Shown: positions 1 through 9,467, numbered from the stretch's first letter. The stretch is 64,000 nt of DNA from Planctomycetota bacterium (GCA_016795205.1 JAEUHZ010000050.1:1-64000); one strand, 5' to 3'. Numbers and translations are program-made. Notes: generated by a model not told the origin, from the sequence alone.

Positions 1-170
1 CCCCCTGCAAGTTCACCATGGACCCCCGGGTTCTTGGTCCTGGGGGGCCTGCCGGCGTTCTGTCGGGTACCTTCCCACCCCCGCGGTTTCCCCCCCCCCG
101 CTGGGGCGGCTTGCGGCCCGGTGGGGGGGGGCGAGAACGGCGGAGTGGAGTCTGACTCCGTACTGACCGG

Positions 171-1985
171 CTACGGGACCCAGGTCACGAGGACGCCGTT
201 CGTCAGGTTGAACGTGTCCGGCGTGCAGAACGAGGCGGCGTTCCGGTACCAGATCTGGTAGGTCCGCGTGCCCGGTGCACCCACGAGCCCGCGCACGGAC
301 ACCGCGGGGTCGCCGGCGCCCGGGAACTGCGAAGCGCCAGAGGCATTCAGCGCGGTGGTCAGGCGCGTCATCGTCCCGCCCGCGCAGCGCAGCCCGTCGC
401 CGAACGGGGCGCCCGCGCCGCCCGCCTGCTGCGTCGTGCCTTGGAAGTAGAGCGCGCTCGAGTTCGGCATCGCGGAACCCTCGAGCACGAGGGCATCGGC
501 CGACAGGCTCGCCACGCCGATCGCGCGCAGCGTGCCGGCCTGCCCCAGGGAATGCGTGCAGCCGGCACGCGCGGCGGGCGAGGACACGTTGCCGCACGGG
601 CAAGCCGCGCCGGACCCGTCCCCGAAGCAGAACGGCACGGCGCTGTCCTCGAGCCGCGCCACGAGCACGTGCTGGCCGGCGGTGGCGACCACACCCGTGA
701 ACAGGACGCTGCCGACGGGGCCGAATCCCACGCCGACGCCCCAGTCGGACGAGCCCGCTGGACCGTAGGTCCGCTCCCACAGCCGCCGACCATCGGGCGC
801 CAGGCGCACGACCAAGGCATCCGTGACCGCCGTCTGTCCGGTGGGCGCGGACGTGCCGGCCACCGCGATCTCGCCGGCCGCATCGACGGCCAGCGCGTCC
901 AAGGTGTCCTTCGCGCCCGGACCCGCGAAGTTGTGCGTCCAGCGCACGTTCCCGGTCGGGCCGTACTTGCGCACGAACCCATCCAGGTGAGTCGGCTCGA
1001 AGCCCCACGCGCCAGCCACCACGATGTCGCCCGCGGGATCGACCACGACGCGCCGGCCGTAGCCACCGCCGTGGTCGGCGTCGTTGATGAATCTCTGCCA
1101 GAGCAGGTTGCCGTTCGGGTCGTACTTGGCCAGGAACGGTCGCGTGACGACGTTGGGGGGCGCGAGCCGGCCCGTGACGAGCACGTTGCCGCTGGCGTCG
1201 AGGTCGAGGTCGTGGCCGCGCGCGGTTCCGCCGGAGAGCGTGCGCGCCCACAGCTCGTTGCCAGCCCCGTCGAAGCGCGCCAGGAGAACCGAGCTGTCCG
1301 TGGCCGTGTCGTCGGTCGTGCCCGTGAGGTACGCGCCTCCCACGCCGTCGGCCAGGATCGCCAAGCCCGAGTCGCTGGCGTTCGCCGCGCCGTTCCAGGA
1401 GCGCGCGAAGACGATCGAGCCGGCGGGCGACACCCGCAGCAGCAGCACGTCCGTCGCCGCCGGAGAGCCGACGGACACTTGCCCGCAGACCCAAGCGTCG
1501 CCGCTGGGGTCGGCCGCCACGGCCAGGCCGTACTCGTCCTGGCCGGTGTCGTGGCGCAGCGCCCACAGCTCCGTGCCGTCCGCCGCGTAGCGCGCCAGCA
1601 CCAGGTCGCCGGCCGAGGGCGAGTCCGTGGTCGCGGTGCTGCCCACCGCGTAGTACGAACTCGCGGGCCCCGCTGCGAGGCCGCTGAAGCTCGTGCGCCA
1701 GCCGGGCTGCGGCGCGAGCGCGCTGTACCACTGCTGCGCGCCCTGCGGGTCGACGCGGGCCACGTAGCCGGCCGACGACGGGTAGGCCGTGAACTCGCCG
1801 GAGTCCGTCTGGGTGGTTCCCGCTACGGTCATCGCGCCCGACGCGTCGGTGACGGACGCCGCAACGAAGTCGCGATAGGGCGACGGAGCGATTCCCAGCG
1901 TCCACGACTCGGCGACCTGTGCGCTCGCGAGCGGGCACAGGACCAGGAGCGTCAGGGGCACATGGCGACGATGCAGCACGATCAT
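171..1985 (-). CDS. Exported beta-propeller-like repeat protein with Cys-rich C-terminal module
   Basis: About 604 residues. An N-terminal signal peptide (Arg/His start, then a Leu-rich stretch ending near LASAQ) is followed by repeated units of about 45-50 residues of the type 'D-(A/P)-x-G-(D/N)-(I/V)-x-V-(A/T)-G', as in delta-60/SBBP propeller repeats. From about residue 453 a 152-residue module begins, with CPCGN, a GC-x-x-S motif, PFGDGLRCAGG and a terminal C-x3-TFNLTNG. The same module ends the protein at 50510-52837. I chose the ATG at 1985 because the hydrophobic segment follows at once and GGAGG sits beside it, although the spacing is only 1 nt. An ATG at 2015, with TAGCCT 5 nt before it, is the alternative. 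Function unknown; probably outside the cytoplasm. Downstream bases 1-170 hold only GC-rich runs with no gene. Confidence 0.8.
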   Translation of the reverse strand: MIVLHRRHVPLTLLVLCPLASAQVAESWTLGIAPSPYRDFVAASVTDASGAMTVAGTTQTDSGEFTAYPSSAGYVARVDPQGAQQWYSALAPQPGWRTSFSGLAAGPASSYYAVGSTATTDSPSAGDLVLARYAADGTELWALRHDTGQDEYGLAVAADPSGDAWVCGQVSVGSPAATDVLLLRVSPAGSIVFARSWNGAANASDSGLAILADGVGGAYLTGTTDDTATDSSVLLARFDGAGNELWARTLSGGTARGHDLDLDASGNVLVTGRLAPPNVVTRPFLAKYDPNGNLLWQRFINDADHGGGYGRRVVVDPAGDIVVAGAWGFEPTHLDGFVRKYGPTGNVRWTHNFAGPGAKDTLDALAVDAAGEIAVAGTSAPTGQTAVTDALVVRLAPDGRRLWERTYGPAGSSDWGVGVGFGPVGSVLFTGVVATAGQHVLVARLEDSAVPFCFGDGSGAACPCGNVSSPAARAGCTHSLGQAGTLRAIGVASLSADALVLEGSAMPNSSALYFQGTTQQAGGAGAPFGDGLRCAGGTMTRLTTALNASGASQFPGAGDPAVSVRGLVGAPGTRTYQIWYRNAASFCTPDTFNLTNGVLVTWVP

Positions 1986-2080
1986 TCCTCCAGCCCGGGG
2001 GTGTGCGAGGGCCATGCCCGAGGCTAGCGCGACGGTGCGCGCTGGGGGCATCAAGCCGCGAAAAAAAAGCAGCGCGGGGC

Positions 2081-3709
2081 TCAGAGGCGCACGAGCCGCA
2101 CCTCGCGCACTGGCTCCAGGGCGCGCAAGGCGGAGAGCACCGCGGCCGAGGGCTCCTCGTAGAGCGAGAGGATCCCGGTCGCGAGCCCGACACCGGATGG
2201 CGTCATCTCGGTCGCCGGACCGAGCTCGATGCGGCGGATGTTCACGCGGTGCGCGCCGAGCACCGTCCCGAGCAGGCCCACGACCCCGGGCTGGTCGTCG
2301 TGGCGCGTGATCAGGATCGGCCCCTTGGGCTCGAGGTCGAGCCGCAGGCCGTCGATGGCCGTGATCATGGGTTTGCGGCCCACGATCGTGCCGGTCAGCG
2401 TGTGCGCGCGCTGGCTCTCCTCGCCGCTGGCGCGCACGCTGATGCTGGAGTGGAACCCGTGCTCCTCGGGGCCGCGCGCCTCGAAGAGCTGCAGGCCGCG
2501 CTCGCGCGCCAGGACGGGCGCGTTCACGAAGTTCACGCTCGGATCGGCGCCCTGGTGCTTGAGCAACCCGGTGAGCAACGCCAGCGGCAGGTGTCGTGCG
2601 TCCTGCTGGGCGATGTCACCGGCGATCGTGAGCTCCAGCTTGCGCACGGGCTTCGTCGCGACCTGGGCCAGCAGCGCGCCGGCCTTCTCGGCCAGGAGCA
2701 CCCACGGCGCCAGGTCGCGCAGCGCTTCGGCGCCGACTGCCGGCACGTTCGTGGCGTTGTTCGCGACGCCCGTCAGGAAGAACTCGCAGATCTGCTCGGC
2801 CACGTCGACCGCGACCTGATGCTGCGCTTCGTGGCTCGACGCGCCCAGGTGGGGGGTCGCGATCACCGCCGGGTGCAGCACGAGCTTCGAGTCCTTGGCC
2901 GGCGGCTCGACCTCGAACACGTCGAGGGCCGCGCCCGCCAGGCGGCCCTGCTCCAGGGCCTCGAGCAGGGCCTGCTCGTCGACCAGACCGCCGCGCGCCG
3001 CGTTCACCAGCCGGGCGCCTTTCTTCATCAGCGCCAGGCGCTCGCGCGAGATCAGGTTGCGCGTCGCGTCCGAGAAGGGCACGTGCAGCGTCACGAAGTC
3101 GGCCCGCGCCAGCAGGCTCTCCAGGTCGGTGGCCTCGACGCCGTTGGGCACCGGCGCGCCTGGCGCCAGGAACGGATCGTGCGCCAAGACCTGCATGCGC
3201 AGGCCCAGCGCGCGGTCGGCCACGACGCGGCCGATGCGCCCGAAACCGACCACGCCCAGCGTCTTGCCCGTGAGCTCCGTGCCCGTCAGGCCCTTCTTGG
3301 TCCACTGGCCGGACTTCAGCAGCGCGTCGGCTCGCGGCACGTGACGCGCGAGCGACGTGATCAACGCGATCGCCAGCTCGGCCGTCGTGACCGTGTTGCC
3401 GGTGGGCGTGTTCATGACGACCACGCCGCGTTCCGTGGCCGCGTCCTGGTCGACGTTGTCGACGCCCACGCCGGCGCGCCCCACGACGCGCAGCCGGTCG
3501 GCGGCCTCGAGCACGCGCCGCGTGACCTTGGTGGCGCTGCGCACGACCAGCGCGTGCGTGCCCGGCACGGCCGCCACGAGCTGGTCCTCGCTCAGCCCGG
3601 TGCGCACCTCGGGCTCGAAGCCCTTGGCGCGGAAGACAGCCAGCGCCGCGTCGGACAGCTCGTCGCAGATCAGGATGCGGTGCTCGGCGGGCGGGAGGCG
3701 GTTCGTCAT
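2081..3709 (-). CDS. serA: D-3-phosphoglycerate dehydrogenase
   Basis: 542 residues. It oxidises 3-phosphoglycerate to 3-phosphohydroxypyruvate with NAD, the first step of serine synthesis, in the cytosol. The NAD-binding loop GFGRIG is at residues 155-160. The catalytic set of 2-hydroxyacid dehydrogenases is present as Arg239 (in NAARGG), Glu268 (in DVFEVEP) and His287 (in TPHLGAS). The chain then runs through an intervening domain (about 315-450) and a C-terminal ACT domain (about 468-542), so it is the long serA type rather than a short glyoxylate or hydroxypyruvate reductase. The ATG at 3709 has GGAG upstream and lies where family members begin; the frame is open further upstream, but that part has no dehydrogenase sequence. 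It lies 55 nt downstream of ruvA on the same strand. Confidence 0.95.
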   Translation of the reverse strand: MTNRLPPAEHRILICDELSDAALAVFRAKGFEPEVRTGLSEDQLVAAVPGTHALVVRSATKVTRRVLEAADRLRVVGRAGVGVDNVDQDAATERGVVVMNTPTGNTVTTAELAIALITSLARHVPRADALLKSGQWTKKGLTGTELTGKTLGVVGFGRIGRVVADRALGLRMQVLAHDPFLAPGAPVPNGVEATDLESLLARADFVTLHVPFSDATRNLISRERLALMKKGARLVNAARGGLVDEQALLEALEQGRLAGAALDVFEVEPPAKDSKLVLHPAVIATPHLGASSHEAQHQVAVDVAEQICEFFLTGVANNATNVPAVGAEALRDLAPWVLLAEKAGALLAQVATKPVRKLELTIAGDIAQQDARHLPLALLTGLLKHQGADPSVNFVNAPVLARERGLQLFEARGPEEHGFHSSISVRASGEESQRAHTLTGTIVGRKPMITAIDGLRLDLEPKGPILITRHDDQPGVVGLLGTVLGAHRVNIRRIELGPATEMTPSGVGLATGILSLYEEPSAAVLSALRALEPVREVRLVRL

Positions 3710-3764
3710 GGGGGACTCCGTCGGCAGGTCGGACGTTCGTACGTGAGCGCGGGAGCGGCGCGGG

Positions 3765-4364
3765 TCAGGTCGAGAGCGCGGCGCGCACCAAGGTCTCGAG
3801 GTCGCGGGCCGGACCGCCGCGCTCCAGGGCGCCCTCGACGGCCCGGCGGGCCTCCTTCTCGGAGTACCCGATCGAGAGCAGCGCGGCGATGGCGTCCTCG
3901 GCTTGCGCGCCGAGCGCGTCCTGCGCCGGCAGCGCGGCGCGGGCCTCGGCCCCACCGAGCTCGGCTGCGAGCCGTGCCGCCTTGTCGCGCAGATCGAGCA
4001 GGATCTGCTGCGCGGTCTTCGTGCCGACACCCTTGACGCGCGTCAGCGCCCGCACGTCCTCGTTCTGGACCGCCGCGACGAGCTCGACCGGCGAGAGCCC
4101 CGAGAGGATCGACAGCGCCATGACCGGGCCGACGCCGCGCGCGAGCAGCAGGATGCGGAAGATGTCACGCGTGCTGCGCTCGGGAAACCCGTACAGCGTG
4201 TGCGCGTCCTCGCGGACCACCAGGTGCGTCCAGACGCGCACGCGCCCCTGCTCGGGAAAGCGCGCCGAGACCGGTACGAGCACGTCGTAGCCCACGCCCT
4301 GGACGTCGACCACGAGCCGCGCGGGCCCGCGCCCGGCGACCTGGCCCTCGAGGAACTCGTACAC
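3765..4364 (-). CDS. ruvA: Holliday junction branch migration protein RuvA
   Basis: 199 residues, normal length. RuvA binds four-way DNA junctions and loads the RuvB motor during recombinational repair. The N-terminal OB fold starts MYEFLEGQVAG and contains VDVQGVGYDV. The paired helix-hairpin-helix region carries ARGVGPVMALSIL and RVKGVGTKTAQQILLDL. The C-terminal domain (GYSEKEARRAVE) is the RuvB-contact part. It begins 7 nt after the end of the TPR/alpha-CTD gene, so the two are probably co-transcribed. Neither ruvB nor ruvC is in this window, so the usual ruvCAB cluster is split here. Confidence 0.95.
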   Translation of the reverse strand: MYEFLEGQVAGRGPARLVVDVQGVGYDVLVPVSARFPEQGRVRVWTHLVVREDAHTLYGFPERSTRDIFRILLLARGVGPVMALSILSGLSPVELVAAVQNEDVRALTRVKGVGTKTAQQILLDLRDKAARLAAELGGAEARAALPAQDALGAQAEDAIAALLSIGYSEKEARRAVEGALERGGPARDLETLVRAALST

Positions 4365-4371
4365 CGCTCCC

Positions 4372-5703
4372 TCAGCCGTTCTTCGTCTTCAGCTTGAGGC
4401 TCAGCTCGCCGAGCTTCTGCTTGAGCTCCGCCAGCGAGGTCTGTCCGAAGTTCGGCATGCCCAAGAGCTCCTCCTCGGAGTGCTGCAGGATGTCGCCGAC
4501 CGTCAGGCAGCCCAGGGTCTCGACCGTGCGGCGCGCGCGGATCGAGAGTTCGAGGTCCGACACCGGCTTGTTGAGCACGTCGGAAGGGTCCGCCGTGACG
4601 GTCTTGCGGCGCGTGGCCTCGATGCTGCGCACCGCCTCCTCGCGCGCCATCCCCAGCCGCAGGCCCTTGCTGCCCAGGATCTCCTTGATCTCGTTCAAGG
4701 AGGTCTCGCCGAAGTTCTTGTAGGAGAGCAGCTCCTGCTCGGTCAGCTTCACGAGGTCGCCGAGCACCAGGATGTTCATCTTGTTCAGGCAGTTGCGCGC
4801 GCGCACCGACAGCTCGAAGTCGGTGATCGGGATGCGCAGGATCTGGTTCAGGCGATCCTCTTTCCGCTCCATGTCCTCGTCGTAGTACATGGACATGCCG
4901 GAGATCGCGTCGCCCAGGAACAGGCGGATGCGGGCGTCGGTCGCGTCGTGCCGCGTGATCGTGTCGTAGCAGGCGGCCGCGTCCTGGTCGCGGCCGAGGT
5001 CCTCGAGCAGGATGCCGAGGTTCACGAGCGCTGCCTTGTCGGCCGGGACCATGCGCACGAGCGTCCAGTAGCCGTCGAGCGCGATGTCGTCCTGGCCGGA
5101 GCGCTCGGCGCACCATGCCAGGCGGAACAGGTTCGCGCGGTGCCCCGGGTCGAGCTCGCGGCAGGCCTCGTAGCGCTCGACCGCGGCCTCGTAGTCGCGC
5201 GCCAGCTCCAGCGCGCGGCCCGCGAGGTAGCGGCCCTCGGCGCTCTCGCGGAACGACTCGGGCGCCTTGGCCAGCGCCGCCGACAGGTTCGCGGCGGCCG
5301 CAGCCTCGTCCTTCGAGGCCTCGAGCTCGAGGCGCGCCTCGAGCACGCCGCCGCGCGGCTTGGGCTCGTCGGGGTACTGCTTCGAGAGCCGCTCGAAGAT
5401 CGGGAGCGCTTCGGCCGGGTTGCCCAGCGACATGTGGCAGCGCGCCAGCGTGAAGGCCGAGACGATGTCGTCGCCAGCCTTGTCGAGGATCGCAGCGGCC
5501 TCGGCGTACTCGGCCAGGATCCACAGCCCGAGTCCCTTGCGACGGCCTTCCTCGCCGCCCGTGCCGAGCGCCGCGACGCGCTTGTGGAAGCTCTCGAGCG
5601 TGTGGCGGTTGGCCCAGACCTCGGCGCGCGCGGTCTGCAGGGCGCCGAAGCTCGGGATCGGGCTCGTCGTGATGTCGAAGGGCGTCTCGAGGGTGGCGGT
5701 CAT
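4372..5703 (-). CDS. TPR protein with two RNA polymerase alpha-CTD domains
   Basis: 443 residues. Residues about 60-265 are TPR-type helical repeats. They are followed by two copies of the RNA polymerase alpha C-terminal (helix-hairpin) domain, at about 291-345 and 379-435. In the first copy the segment ELSVRARNCL keeps the positions that in E. coli alpha are Arg265, Asn268 and Cys269, which contact UP-element DNA (here Arg301, Asn304, Cys305), plus NFGETSL matching the NLGKKSL loop. In the second copy the Asn position is Arg392. There is no alpha N-terminal domain, so it cannot be a polymerase alpha subunit. TPR/alpha-CTD proteins occur in planctomycetes; their role is not known to me. A DNA- or polymerase-associated scaffold is my inference. 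It is first in a unit with ruvA. Confidence 0.85.
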   Translation of the reverse strand: MTATLETPFDITTSPIPSFGALQTARAEVWANRHTLESFHKRVAALGTGGEEGRRKGLGLWILAEYAEAAAILDKAGDDIVSAFTLARCHMSLGNPAEALPIFERLSKQYPDEPKPRGGVLEARLELEASKDEAAAAANLSAALAKAPESFRESAEGRYLAGRALELARDYEAAVERYEACRELDPGHRANLFRLAWCAERSGQDDIALDGYWTLVRMVPADKAALVNLGILLEDLGRDQDAAACYDTITRHDATDARIRLFLGDAISGMSMYYDEDMERKEDRLNQILRIPITDFELSVRARNCLNKMNILVLGDLVKLTEQELLSYKNFGETSLNEIKEILGSKGLRLGMAREEAVRSIEATRRKTVTADPSDVLNKPVSDLELSIRARRTVETLGCLTVGDILQHSEEELLGMPNFGQTSLAELKQKLGELSLKLKTKNG

Positions 5704-6005
5704 GGGATCTCTGGCTGGGCTCGGGCGGTGCGCGCCGGCCGGGAGGGTCGCGGGCGAACCTCGGCGAGGCGCGCGCGGGCGGTCTCGCCGGGCGGCTCCC
5801 GACGCCTCTGGCGGCGGGAGGAAGGGGGAGAAGATAGGGGACCCGGTGCGCGGCCGTCAACCGACACGGGGCGCGCGGCGGCCGGGCCGCGCGCCGCGAG
5901 CCCGGCGCGCGGCCCCTCGCGCAAGCCCTTCTCGGGCACGCACTTCGAACGCCGCCCTCGTGCGCGCTTTCTCGCGTCGAGCCGAGTTGCTAACGACGGC
6001 TCGTC
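5704..6005 (-). other. Divergent intergenic spacer between the TPR/alpha-CTD gene and hinT
   Basis: About 300 nt of GC-rich sequence with no convincing ORF. It must hold the promoters of both flanking genes. The only AT-leaning spot near hinT is TTGCTAACGA at about 5988-5996, 9-11 nt before the hinT ATG, which could be a weak -10 element. I see no good match on the other strand. Confidence 0.4.
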
Positions 6006-6347
6006 ATGACGTGCGTGTTCTGCCGGATCGCCGCGGGCGAGATCCCCTCGAAGAAGCTCTTCGAGGACGAGCTCGTGTGCGCGATCCGCGACATCCACCC
6101 GCAAGCGCCGGCGCACATCTTGGTCCTCCCGCGGGCGCACGTCGCCTCGCTGTGGGAGCTCGAGGACGAGGCGCTCGCGGGGCGGCTGCTCTTCGTCGCC
6201 GCGCGGCTGGCGCGCGCCGAGGGTCTCGAGCACGGCTGGCGCCTGATCGCGAACACGCGCGAGCACGGCGGCCAGGAAGTCCCGCACCTGCACCTGCACG
6301 TCGTGGGCGGGCGGCCCTTGGGCCGCATGTTGAGCGCGCCGGGCTGA
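6006..6347 (+). CDS. hinT: HIT-family purine nucleoside phosphoramidase
   Basis: 113 residues. Histidine-triad hydrolases of the HinT branch cleave AMP-lysine and other nucleoside phosphoramidates. The defining HLHLHVVGG motif lies near the C terminus and the family opening CVFCRIAAGEIPSKKLFED is at the N terminus. Length fits HinT. It lies 66 nt upstream of murA on the same strand; a functional link to murA is not evident. Assignment to the family is secure; the physiological substrate is not. Confidence 0.93.
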   Translation: MTCVFCRIAAGEIPSKKLFEDELVCAIRDIHPQAPAHILVLPRAHVASLWELEDEALAGRLLFVAARLARAEGLEHGWRLIANTREHGGQEVPHLHLHVVGGRPLGRMLSAPG

Positions 6348-6413
6348 CGGTCGGTCCGCGCGCACATCGAGGAGGGGCGGGCGCTGGCGACGCGCCCGGA
6401 ACGGGGGGAAGGC

Positions 6414-7724
6414 TTGGACAAGCTGGTCATCGAGGGCGGGCACCCGCTCGAAGGGTCCGTCACCACCTGCGGCTCGAAGAACGCCGTGCTGCCGATCCTG
6501 TGCGCCTCGCTGCTCACGGGCGAGCGCGTGCGCATCACGAACGCGCCGCGCCTGTCCGATGTCGCCACGATGCTCAAGGTGCTCGGGGACCTGGACTCCA
6601 TGGCGGAGCGCAACGCCGACGGTTCGGTCGAGATCCGCTCGGCCGAAAAGCCCGAGAACCGCGCCGGCTGGGAGAACGTGCGCAAGATGCGCGGCTCGGT
6701 CACCGTGATGGGGCCGCTGCTCGCGCGCACCGGGCGCGCCGAGGTCTCGCTGCCCGGGGGCTGCGTGTTCGGCGTGCGCCCCATCGACCTGCACCTGAAG
6801 GGCCTGCAAGCCTTGGGGGCGCGCATCAAGGTCGAGCACGGCTACGTGATCGCCGAGGCGCCGCGCGGGGGCCTGCGCGGCGGCGAGGTCTACCTGCAGG
6901 GCCCGATGGGCTCGACGGTGCTCGGCACCGCGAACGTCATGATGGCCGCCACGCTCGCCAAGGGCCGCACGGTGATCCACGGCGCCGCCTGCGAGCCGGA
7001 GGTCGAGGACCTCGGGCGCTGCCTCTCCAAGATGGGCGCGAAGATCCAGGGCTTGGGCTCGCCGCGCATCGAGATCGAGGGCGTGAGCGAGCTGGGCGGC
7101 GTGGACCACGCCGTGATCCCCGACCGGATCGAGGCCGCGACCTACGTGATCGCGGGCGCCATGAGCGGGGGCCGGGTGCGCGTCGAGCGCTGCAACCCGG
7201 AGCACCTGGCGGCCCTGCTCGACCGCCTGTGGGAGGCGCGCGTGCCCTTCGAGGCCGGAGCGGACTGGATCGAGACGCAGCCCTACCACCCGCGCGACCC
7301 GGCGCGCCGCCCGCGCGCCACGGACGTCACGACCCATCCGCACCCGGGGTTTCCGACCGACGCTCAGGCGCAGTGGATGGCGCTCATGACGCTGGCCGAC
7401 GGCATCTCGGTGATCCACGAGACGATCTACCCCGACCGCTACATGCACATCGCCGAGCTCGCGCGCCTGGGCGCCCACGTGCGCCGCCAGGGCACGACCG
7501 CGATCGTGCAGGGCACCGACCGACTCTCCGGCGCACCGGTCATGGCGAGCGACCTGCGTGCCAGCGCGGCGCTCGTGCTGGCTGGATTGGTGGCCGACGG
7601 CACGACGGAGGTCCATCGCGTGTACCACATCGACCGCGGGTACGAGCGCATCGAGGAGCGGCTGCAGGGGCTCGGCGCGGTGATCGAGCGCGTCGATGAC
7701 AAGGAACCGGTGGAGACCCACTGA
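6414..7724 (+). CDS. murA: UDP-N-acetylglucosamine 1-carboxyvinyltransferase
   Basis: 436 residues; E. coli MurA has 419. It transfers enolpyruvate from PEP to UDP-GlcNAc, the first committed step of peptidoglycan synthesis. Lys22-Asn23 (in GSKNAVLP) and Cys117 (in LPGGCVFGVRPIDLH) match the PEP-binding residues and the catalytic, fosfomycin-targeted cysteine of the family. The start is TTG, preceded by the purine-rich run ACGGGGGGAAGG. The frame lines up with the family N terminus there and no ATG is nearby. The presence of murA supports a peptidoglycan-making cell, as now accepted for planctomycetes. Confidence 0.95.
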   Translation: MDKLVIEGGHPLEGSVTTCGSKNAVLPILCASLLTGERVRITNAPRLSDVATMLKVLGDLDSMAERNADGSVEIRSAEKPENRAGWENVRKMRGSVTVMGPLLARTGRAEVSLPGGCVFGVRPIDLHLKGLQALGARIKVEHGYVIAEAPRGGLRGGEVYLQGPMGSTVLGTANVMMAATLAKGRTVIHGAACEPEVEDLGRCLSKMGAKIQGLGSPRIEIEGVSELGGVDHAVIPDRIEAATYVIAGAMSGGRVRVERCNPEHLAALLDRLWEARVPFEAGADWIETQPYHPRDPARRPRATDVTTHPHPGFPTDAQAQWMALMTLADGISVIHETIYPDRYMHIAELARLGAHVRRQGTTAIVQGTDRLSGAPVMASDLRASAALVLAGLVADGTTEVHRVYHIDRGYERIEERLQGLGAVIERVDDKEPVETH

Positions 7725-7778
7725 GCTCCTCACCCCGGCTGGCTGGCTGCGCGAACCGGGTCGTTCTCCCCTGCGGTG

Positions 7779-9440
7779 CTAGCGCGTGAGCCGCGGATCG
7801 TCCTTCGGGATGCGGATCGCCATGAACACCGCGCCCGTCGAGGAGAGCCCCTCGCCCGGGTCGTCGAGCGGGTTCCAGTACTCCCACACGATCGCGCCGG
7901 CACGCGTGACCTCGAACAGGCGGCCCGTCGTGCCCTCGCACACGAGCGTGTTGCCGTTCGGCAGGCGCTGCGCACCCGAGATGAACCCGGCATAGAAGCG
8001 CGGCGGATCGGCGTAGGTCCAGGCCGCGTCCAGGGGCTGGAACGCAGCCCCGTCGCTGAGCGCGAAGCCGGTGCGCGCGTCGAATGGCACGTGGACCTCC
8101 TCGACGGATGAGTGCTCGCCGCCCGCGCGCCGCTGCCCGTTGTTGAACACGAGGAAGCGCAGCGACCCCTCCTCGCGCGAGAGCCAGGTGGCGTCGTGCT
8201 GGTACCACAGCCGCCGCTCGGCCGGGCCGCCACGCCCGTAGCTCTGCGGGTTGCCCCAGCGGTAGAGCAGGTCCCCGCCCCGGCCGTAGCGTCCGCCGGT
8301 CGCAGCAGCGGCCTCGGCCGTGGTCGGCGTGCGCTCGATGACGAGCACCTCGGAGAGCCGCGGCGACGAAAGCGCGATCAGGCCCAGCTCCTCGTCGACG
8401 TCGATCGAGTTCACGTGCAGCCAGTCCTCCCCGAGCCCGGGCACCGTGCGCGGATCGGGCCGGCCGTCGCCGGGTGGCTCCTCGGGCGCCACGAAGAGCG
8501 GGTTGGCCTCCACGCGCGGCGGCGGCGCGGGCGGCGTCTCGAGCTCGCCGCCGGCGTAGCCGACCGCCGCCATCTGCCGCTCGAGCCGTTCGCGCCGCGC
8601 GCGCGCCTCGGGCGTCTCGACGCGTTGCTTGGGCAGGTAGCGGTGGTCGGCGTTCAGGTCGATCCGGCCGGGGTGGTCGGCCGGCCGGCCATAGCCCTGC
8701 GCCTTGGGATCGAAGTCCTGGACGAGGTGGTCCCAGGCGCGCCAGGTCCACACGATCCGCGAGCCCGAGGGCCGTACGGGCTCGACCTCGACGATCACGT
8801 CCGACCACACGGCCGAGGTGCGGCGCAGGCTCGGATCACGCCCGCGCGCCAGGCCCGCCGCGTGGTCGTGGAACTCGCGCGCGACGACCATCACGTTGCC
8901 GTTCGCGAGCGGTTCCAGGTCGTGGTGCGCGGTGAGCCCGTGCTCGGCGAGCGAGCATTCCCACAGCACGCGGCCGTCCCAGTCGAGTTCCTGGATCAGC
9001 CCGCTGATGCCACCGGCCGACGAGCCGGTGCGTGCCTCGTCGCGCGCCAGCCGCAAGAGGCGCGCGCCGGGCAGCAAGTACGTGCCGCCCGCGTTCAGAC
9101 GCGCCGTGCGCCAGGTGTGCACGACGGCTCCGTCGAGATCGACGAGGTGGACGGAGCGGGAGTTCAGCGGAGCCACGATCGTCAGCCCGTCGCACGCTCC
9201 CGCGGCGCGCAGGCGCAGCCCGCGAGCGGGCTCGCTCGCGACCGGGGCCGCGGCGACCGCGGGGCTCGCGTCGGTGGCCTGGGCCGGGGCCGGCGCCGGG
9301 GCGACCGCCGGGGCAGGCGGGCGGGGAGCGCTCGGCGCGCGGTCGCTCGACGCGGAGGGCGGCGGCGCGTCGGAAGCCCCGCACGCGCCGACGAGGAGCG
9401 CGCCCAGGAGGGCGGGCGCGAACGTGCGGATCCAAGCCAT
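7779..9440 (-). CDS. Arylsulfate sulfotransferase-like lipoprotein
   Basis: 553 residues. The N terminus is a lipoprotein signal with lipobox LVGAC (Cys20), followed by a Pro/Ala-rich linker (about 25-75) and a beta-propeller of the arylsulfotransferase type. Typical features are APLNSRSVHLVDLDGAVVH, a HHDLEPLANGN turn, HVNSIDVD and the YQHDATW motif, with histidines where the family places its catalytic or substrate-contact residues. Such enzymes move sulfate between phenolic compounds in the periplasm; some relatives are only structural homologues, so activity is uncertain. The gene has its own TATACT -10-like box 9 nt before the ATG even though another minus-strand gene ends just upstream. 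Confidence 0.78.
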   Translation of the reverse strand: MAWIRTFAPALLGALLVGACGASDAPPPSASSDRAPSAPRPPAPAVAPAPAPAQATDASPAVAAAPVASEPARGLRLRAAGACDGLTIVAPLNSRSVHLVDLDGAVVHTWRTARLNAGGTYLLPGARLLRLARDEARTGSSAGGISGLIQELDWDGRVLWECSLAEHGLTAHHDLEPLANGNVMVVAREFHDHAAGLARGRDPSLRRTSAVWSDVIVEVEPVRPSGSRIVWTWRAWDHLVQDFDPKAQGYGRPADHPGRIDLNADHRYLPKQRVETPEARARRERLERQMAAVGYAGGELETPPAPPPRVEANPLFVAPEEPPGDGRPDPRTVPGLGEDWLHVNSIDVDEELGLIALSSPRLSEVLVIERTPTTAEAAAATGGRYGRGGDLLYRWGNPQSYGRGGPAERRLWYQHDATWLSREEGSLRFLVFNNGQRRAGGEHSSVEEVHVPFDARTGFALSDGAAFQPLDAAWTYADPPRFYAGFISGAQRLPNGNTLVCEGTTGRLFEVTRAGAIVWEYWNPLDDPGEGLSSTGAVFMAIRIPKDDPRLTR

Positions 9441-9449
9441 CTCGCGGCG

Positions 9450-9455
9450 AGTATA
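9450..9455 (-). promoter_or_regulatory. -10-like box TATACT for the arylsulfotransferase gene
   Basis: On the minus strand TATACT (5 of 6 to TATAAT) lies 9 nt before the ATG at 9440, so the transcript would have almost no leader. I see no clear -35. Confidence 0.45.
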
Positions 9456-9467
9456 CCCCGCGCTCGG

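Noticed and set aside
1919..4036. 705-codon plus-strand frame opposite serA and ruvA
   Set aside because: Shadow frame; serA and ruvA are unambiguous on the minus strand.
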